A stretch of DNA of 36,323 nt. It comes from Paenibacillus sp. (GTDB lineage: Bacteria > Bacillota > Bacilli > Paenibacillales > YIM-B00363). Shown here in pieces: positions 34,203-36,323 of this stretch. The stretch spans positions 1 to 36,323 of the forward strand of contig NZ_DASQNA010000034.1 of the NCBI RefSeq assembly GCF_035645195.1, given 5' to 3'. The position numbers and the translations under genes were made by a program. Numbering within the stretch: position 1 is the first letter of the stretch; each line of letters opens with the position of its first letter. Under the pieces are notes generated by a model. That model did not search any database and had not been told where the DNA came from. It saw only the letters and a list, made by a program, of their open reading frames with translations.

Positions 34203-35525
34203 GTGGAGCCTGCCCCGTTACCCTTGTGGTCCGGTTTGACGCTGATCGTGCTGCTGGTTTTTCTGAACGGCTTTTTCGTCGCCGCGGAATTCGCCATCGT
34301 GAAAGTGCGCGGTTCGCGGCTCGACGCGCTCGCGCAGCAAGGACACCGGCGCGCCGGCATCGCCAGGCGGCTTACGCTTCATCTAGACGCTTATTTATCG
34401 GCATGCCAGCTCGGCATTACGCTCGCCTCGCTCGGTCTCGGCTGGGTCGGCGAGCCGACGATCGCCGTCTGGCTCGAATCGACGTTCGAAGGACGCATTC
34501 CGGAGCCGTTGCTCCATCCGCTCGCCTTCGCCATCGCGTTCTCCCTCATCACCGTCCTGCACATCGTTCTCGGCGAGCTGACGCCCAAGTCGCTGGCGAT
34601 CCGCAAATCCGAGGGCGTCGCGTTGTGGGCGGCGTGGCCGCTCGACCTGTTTTACCGCCTCATGTATCCGTTCATCTGGCTCCTCAACGGGCTCGCGAAC
34701 CGGCTGCTCCGCTGGATCGGCATCGAGCCGGCGCAGGAGAGCGAATCGGCTCACACCGAAGAAGAAATCCGCATCCTGGTGAAAGAAAGCAACAAAAGCG
34801 GCCATATCGATAACACGGAGCTGACGCTCGTCCACAACGTGTTCGATTTCGCGGATACGACCGCGCGCGAAATCATGATTCCCCGGACGGAAATGACGTG
34901 CTTATACGCCGACCGGCCGTTCCAGGACAACATGCGCATCGTCATCGAAGCGAAGCATACCCGCTACCCCGTCTGCGTCGGGGACAAAGACCATATCATC
35001 GGCATGATCCATATCAAAGATTTGCTCGACACGGGCGGCGCCTCCGATCTGCGGCCGTTCGTCCGCCCGATCATGAAGGTGCCGGAATCGATGCCGATTT
35101 CGCAGCTGATGAAGGTGCTGCAGCGCAAGCGGTCGTACATGGCGCTCTTGATCGATGAATACGGCGGCACGGCCGGAATGGTGACGTTCGAGGACATTAT
35201 CGAAGAGCTCGTCGGCGAGGTGCACGACGAATTCGACGAGGAGCGCCCCTCGATCGAGAAGCGCGACGACGACACGTTTTCGATCGACGGCCTGCTCTTG
35301 ATCGAGGACGTGAACGAATATTTCGCCGTCTCTATCGACAACGACGTGTACGACACGATCGGCGGCTGGATGTACGCCAATGTCGAAAGCCCGCCGCGCG
35401 CGAACCAGAAGGTAATCGTCGGCGATTTGGAATTTATCGTCGAGGAGACCGAGAATCTCCGCGTCTCGCGCATTCTCGTGCAAAAGCGCCGCGTCGAGCC
35501 GCTGCGCGCGTTGGGCGTCGGATAA
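34203..35525 (+). CDS. CNNM/CorC-type membrane protein (hemolysin C family)
   Basis: A 440-residue protein with an N-terminal CNNM (DUF21) membrane domain of three to four helices (about 8-165; NGFFVAAEFAIVKVR is typical). A CBS pair follows at about 215-335, then a C-terminal CorC/HlyC domain (about 355-430, ending near ENLRVSRILVQKR). Such proteins are linked to Mg2+ efflux or homeostasis; the 'hemolysin' label is historical. The best start is GTG at 34203-34205, with GGAG 6 nt upstream. A much stronger AGGAGG at 34152-34157 has no start codon at usable distance. A perfect terminator follows. Confidence 0.9.
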   Translation: MEPAPLPLWSGLTLIVLLVFLNGFFVAAEFAIVKVRGSRLDALAQQGHRRAGIARRLTLHLDAYLSACQLGITLASLGLGWVGEPTIAVWLESTFEGRIPEPLLHPLAFAIAFSLITVLHIVLGELTPKSLAIRKSEGVALWAAWPLDLFYRLMYPFIWLLNGLANRLLRWIGIEPAQESESAHTEEEIRILVKESNKSGHIDNTELTLVHNVFDFADTTAREIMIPRTEMTCLYADRPFQDNMRIVIEAKHTRYPVCVGDKDHIIGMIHIKDLLDTGGASDLRPFVRPIMKVPESMPISQLMKVLQRKRSYMALLIDEYGGTAGMVTFEDIIEELVGEVHDEFDEERPSIEKRDDDTFSIDGLLLIEDVNEYFAVSIDNDVYDTIGGWMYANVESPPRANQKVIVGDLEFIVEETENLRVSRILVQKRRVEPLRALGVG

Positions 35526-35530
35526 ACAGG

Positions 35531-35568
35531 AAGGGACCCGGAACGGCTGCGGCCGTTCCGGGTCCCTT
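35531..35568. terminator. Bidirectional terminator
   Basis: A 17-bp perfect stem (35531-35547 with 35552-35568) with a TGCG loop lies between the converging CNNM and clpP genes. Confidence 0.88.
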
Positions 35569-35574
35569 CGCATT

Positions 35575-36153
35575 TCAGCTGTGAAGCACCTTGTCGACGA
35601 TGCCGTACGCCAGCGCTTCTTCGGCGCTCATGTAGAAATCGCGGTCGGTATCGCGCGCGACGCGCTCGATCGGCTGCCCCGTCGCCTCCGCGATAATCGC
35701 GTTGACGCGTTCCCGCGTCCGCAGAATGTGGTCGGCGTGTATTTTAATGTCCGACGCCTGCCCGCGCGCTCCCCCGAGCGGCTGGTGCAGCATCACCTCG
35801 GCGTGCGGCAGCGCGTAGCGCTTCCCCTTCGCGCCGGCGAGCAGCAGCAGCGCGCCGAACGACGCCGCCATGCCGATGCAGATCGTCGACACGTCGGGCT
35901 TGATGTGGCGCATCGTGTCCAAGATGGCCATGCCGGCCGAAATGCTGCCCCCGGGCGAATTGATGTACAAGTGAATATCCTTCTCCGCGTCTTCCGCCGC
36001 CAAGAACAGCAGCTGCGCGACGATCGCGTTCGCCGACGAATCGTCCACCTCGGTTCCGAGGAAGACGATTCGGTCCTTAAGCAGCCGCGAATAAATGTCG
36101 TACGACCGCTCTCCGCGGTTCGTTTGCTCGACGACGACAGGCACGTAAGCCAT
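35575..36153 (-). CDS. clpP: ClpP, ATP-dependent Clp protease proteolytic subunit
   Basis: A 192-residue serine protease subunit, which assembles into a double heptamer and works with ClpX/ClpC-type ATPases. The catalytic triad is S98 (GMAASFGA), H123 (MLHQPLGG) and D172. [14 protein letters not shown] is the conserved strand region. In place of the usual SMGAFLL it reads SFGALLL, and the usual second Asn in ALPNSEVM is HA (ALPHAEVM), which may mark a divergent or second ClpP paralogue. The ATG at 36151-36153 is chosen because AAAGGAG lies 10 nt upstream; a GTG three codons earlier is too close to it. Confidence 0.95.
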   Translation of the reverse strand: MAYVPVVVEQTNRGERSYDIYSRLLKDRIVFLGTEVDDSSANAIVAQLLFLAAEDAEKDIHLYINSPGGSISAGMAILDTMRHIKPDVSTICIGMAASFGALLLLAGAKGKRYALPHAEVMLHQPLGGARGQASDIKIHADHILRTRERVNAIIAEATGQPIERVARDTDRDFYMSAEEALAYGIVDKVLHS

Positions 36154-36185
36154 AGCCGGCACTCTCCTTTCGAATGCAGCGCATG

Positions 36186-36323
36186 CTATGCCGCGATCGC
36201 GTCTCCTTCGCGGAGCGAGACGACGCGAACGGTACGGCCGGCGCGCAGCGCCGCGGCGGAGGCGCCGCCGGCGGCGGCGAAGCCCGCGAGGCGGACGGCG
36301 GGCGCGGCGGCGCGGGCCGGCGG
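36186..36323 (-). CDS. C-terminal fragment of an unidentified gene upstream of clpP
   Basis: An open frame enters from the right edge and ends at TAG (complement of 36186-36188), 32 bp before the clpP start, on the same strand. The 45 visible residues are Ala/Gly/Arg-rich and end [17 protein letters not shown]. The ending looks protein-like, while the upstream part is very GC-rich and hard to judge. I cannot name the family. Confidence 0.4.
   Translation of the reverse strand, partial: PPARAAAPAVRLAGFAAAGGASAAALRAGRTVRVVSLREGDAIAA

Noticed and set aside
34157-34813. 218-codon frame starting GTG at 34157
   Set aside because: It overlaps the CNNM gene in another frame, its start codon is inside the Shine-Dalgarno-like sequence, and the product is Arg/His-rich with no domain.

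Overview
The window looks like a chromosomal segment of a high-GC Paenibacillaceae bacterium (Paenibacillus or a close relative). The signs are a caa3-type cytochrome oxidase cluster in ctaC-D-E-F-G order, strong AGGAGG-type ribosome binding sites, TTGACA/TATAAT-type promoters, two secreted SLH-domain proteins, a FIMAH-tailed pectate lyase and a Firmicutes-type ClpP. No tRNA, rRNA, CRISPR array, transposase or phage gene was seen. The identification rests on gene content only.

Layout, left to right. Positions 1-430 hold no gene but two tandem copies of a repeat carrying a long hairpin. Positions 431-5487 (minus strand) are the caa3 oxidase operon, with a clear sigma-A promoter at 5573-5601. 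Next come an ABC-F ATPase (minus), a NifU-N/HEAT protein (plus), and a very large S-layer-anchored beta-propeller protein (minus). A probable minus-strand operon follows: VOC protein, MFS permease, metallo-beta-lactamase-fold hydrolase, DRE-TIM aldolase. Then come small housekeeping genes: a LapA-like membrane protein, an AhpD-like protein, an unrecognised membrane protein, a lipoprotein, an ArsR-like regulator, an ACT-domain malic enzyme, a Cof-type HAD phosphatase and a viroplasmin-RNase H. Positions 24476-31041 encode two large secreted proteins, a multidomain pectate lyase and a YcdB/SLH protein. The right end carries a MutS2-like ATPase, a CBS-pair protein, a CNNM/CorC-type membrane protein, ClpP and the C-terminal fragment of another gene.

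The most interesting feature is the 5' leader of the MutS2-like gene (33175-33546, minus). It has a near-consensus promoter, a seven-codon leader ORF with its own well-placed Shine-Dalgarno, and a 12-bp stem whose 5' arm is exactly the last four codons of that ORF. A further structured region follows, then a strong intrinsic terminator about 30 nt before the GTG start. This is the layout of ribosome-mediated transcription attenuation, as known for antibiotic-inducible erm and ABC-F genes. Here it controls a MutS2-family ATPase that lacks the Smr nuclease domain. Because full-length MutS2 of Bacillus subtilis acts on collided ribosomes, I propose, as inference, that this is a translation-stress- or antibiotic-inducible ribosome-rescue system.
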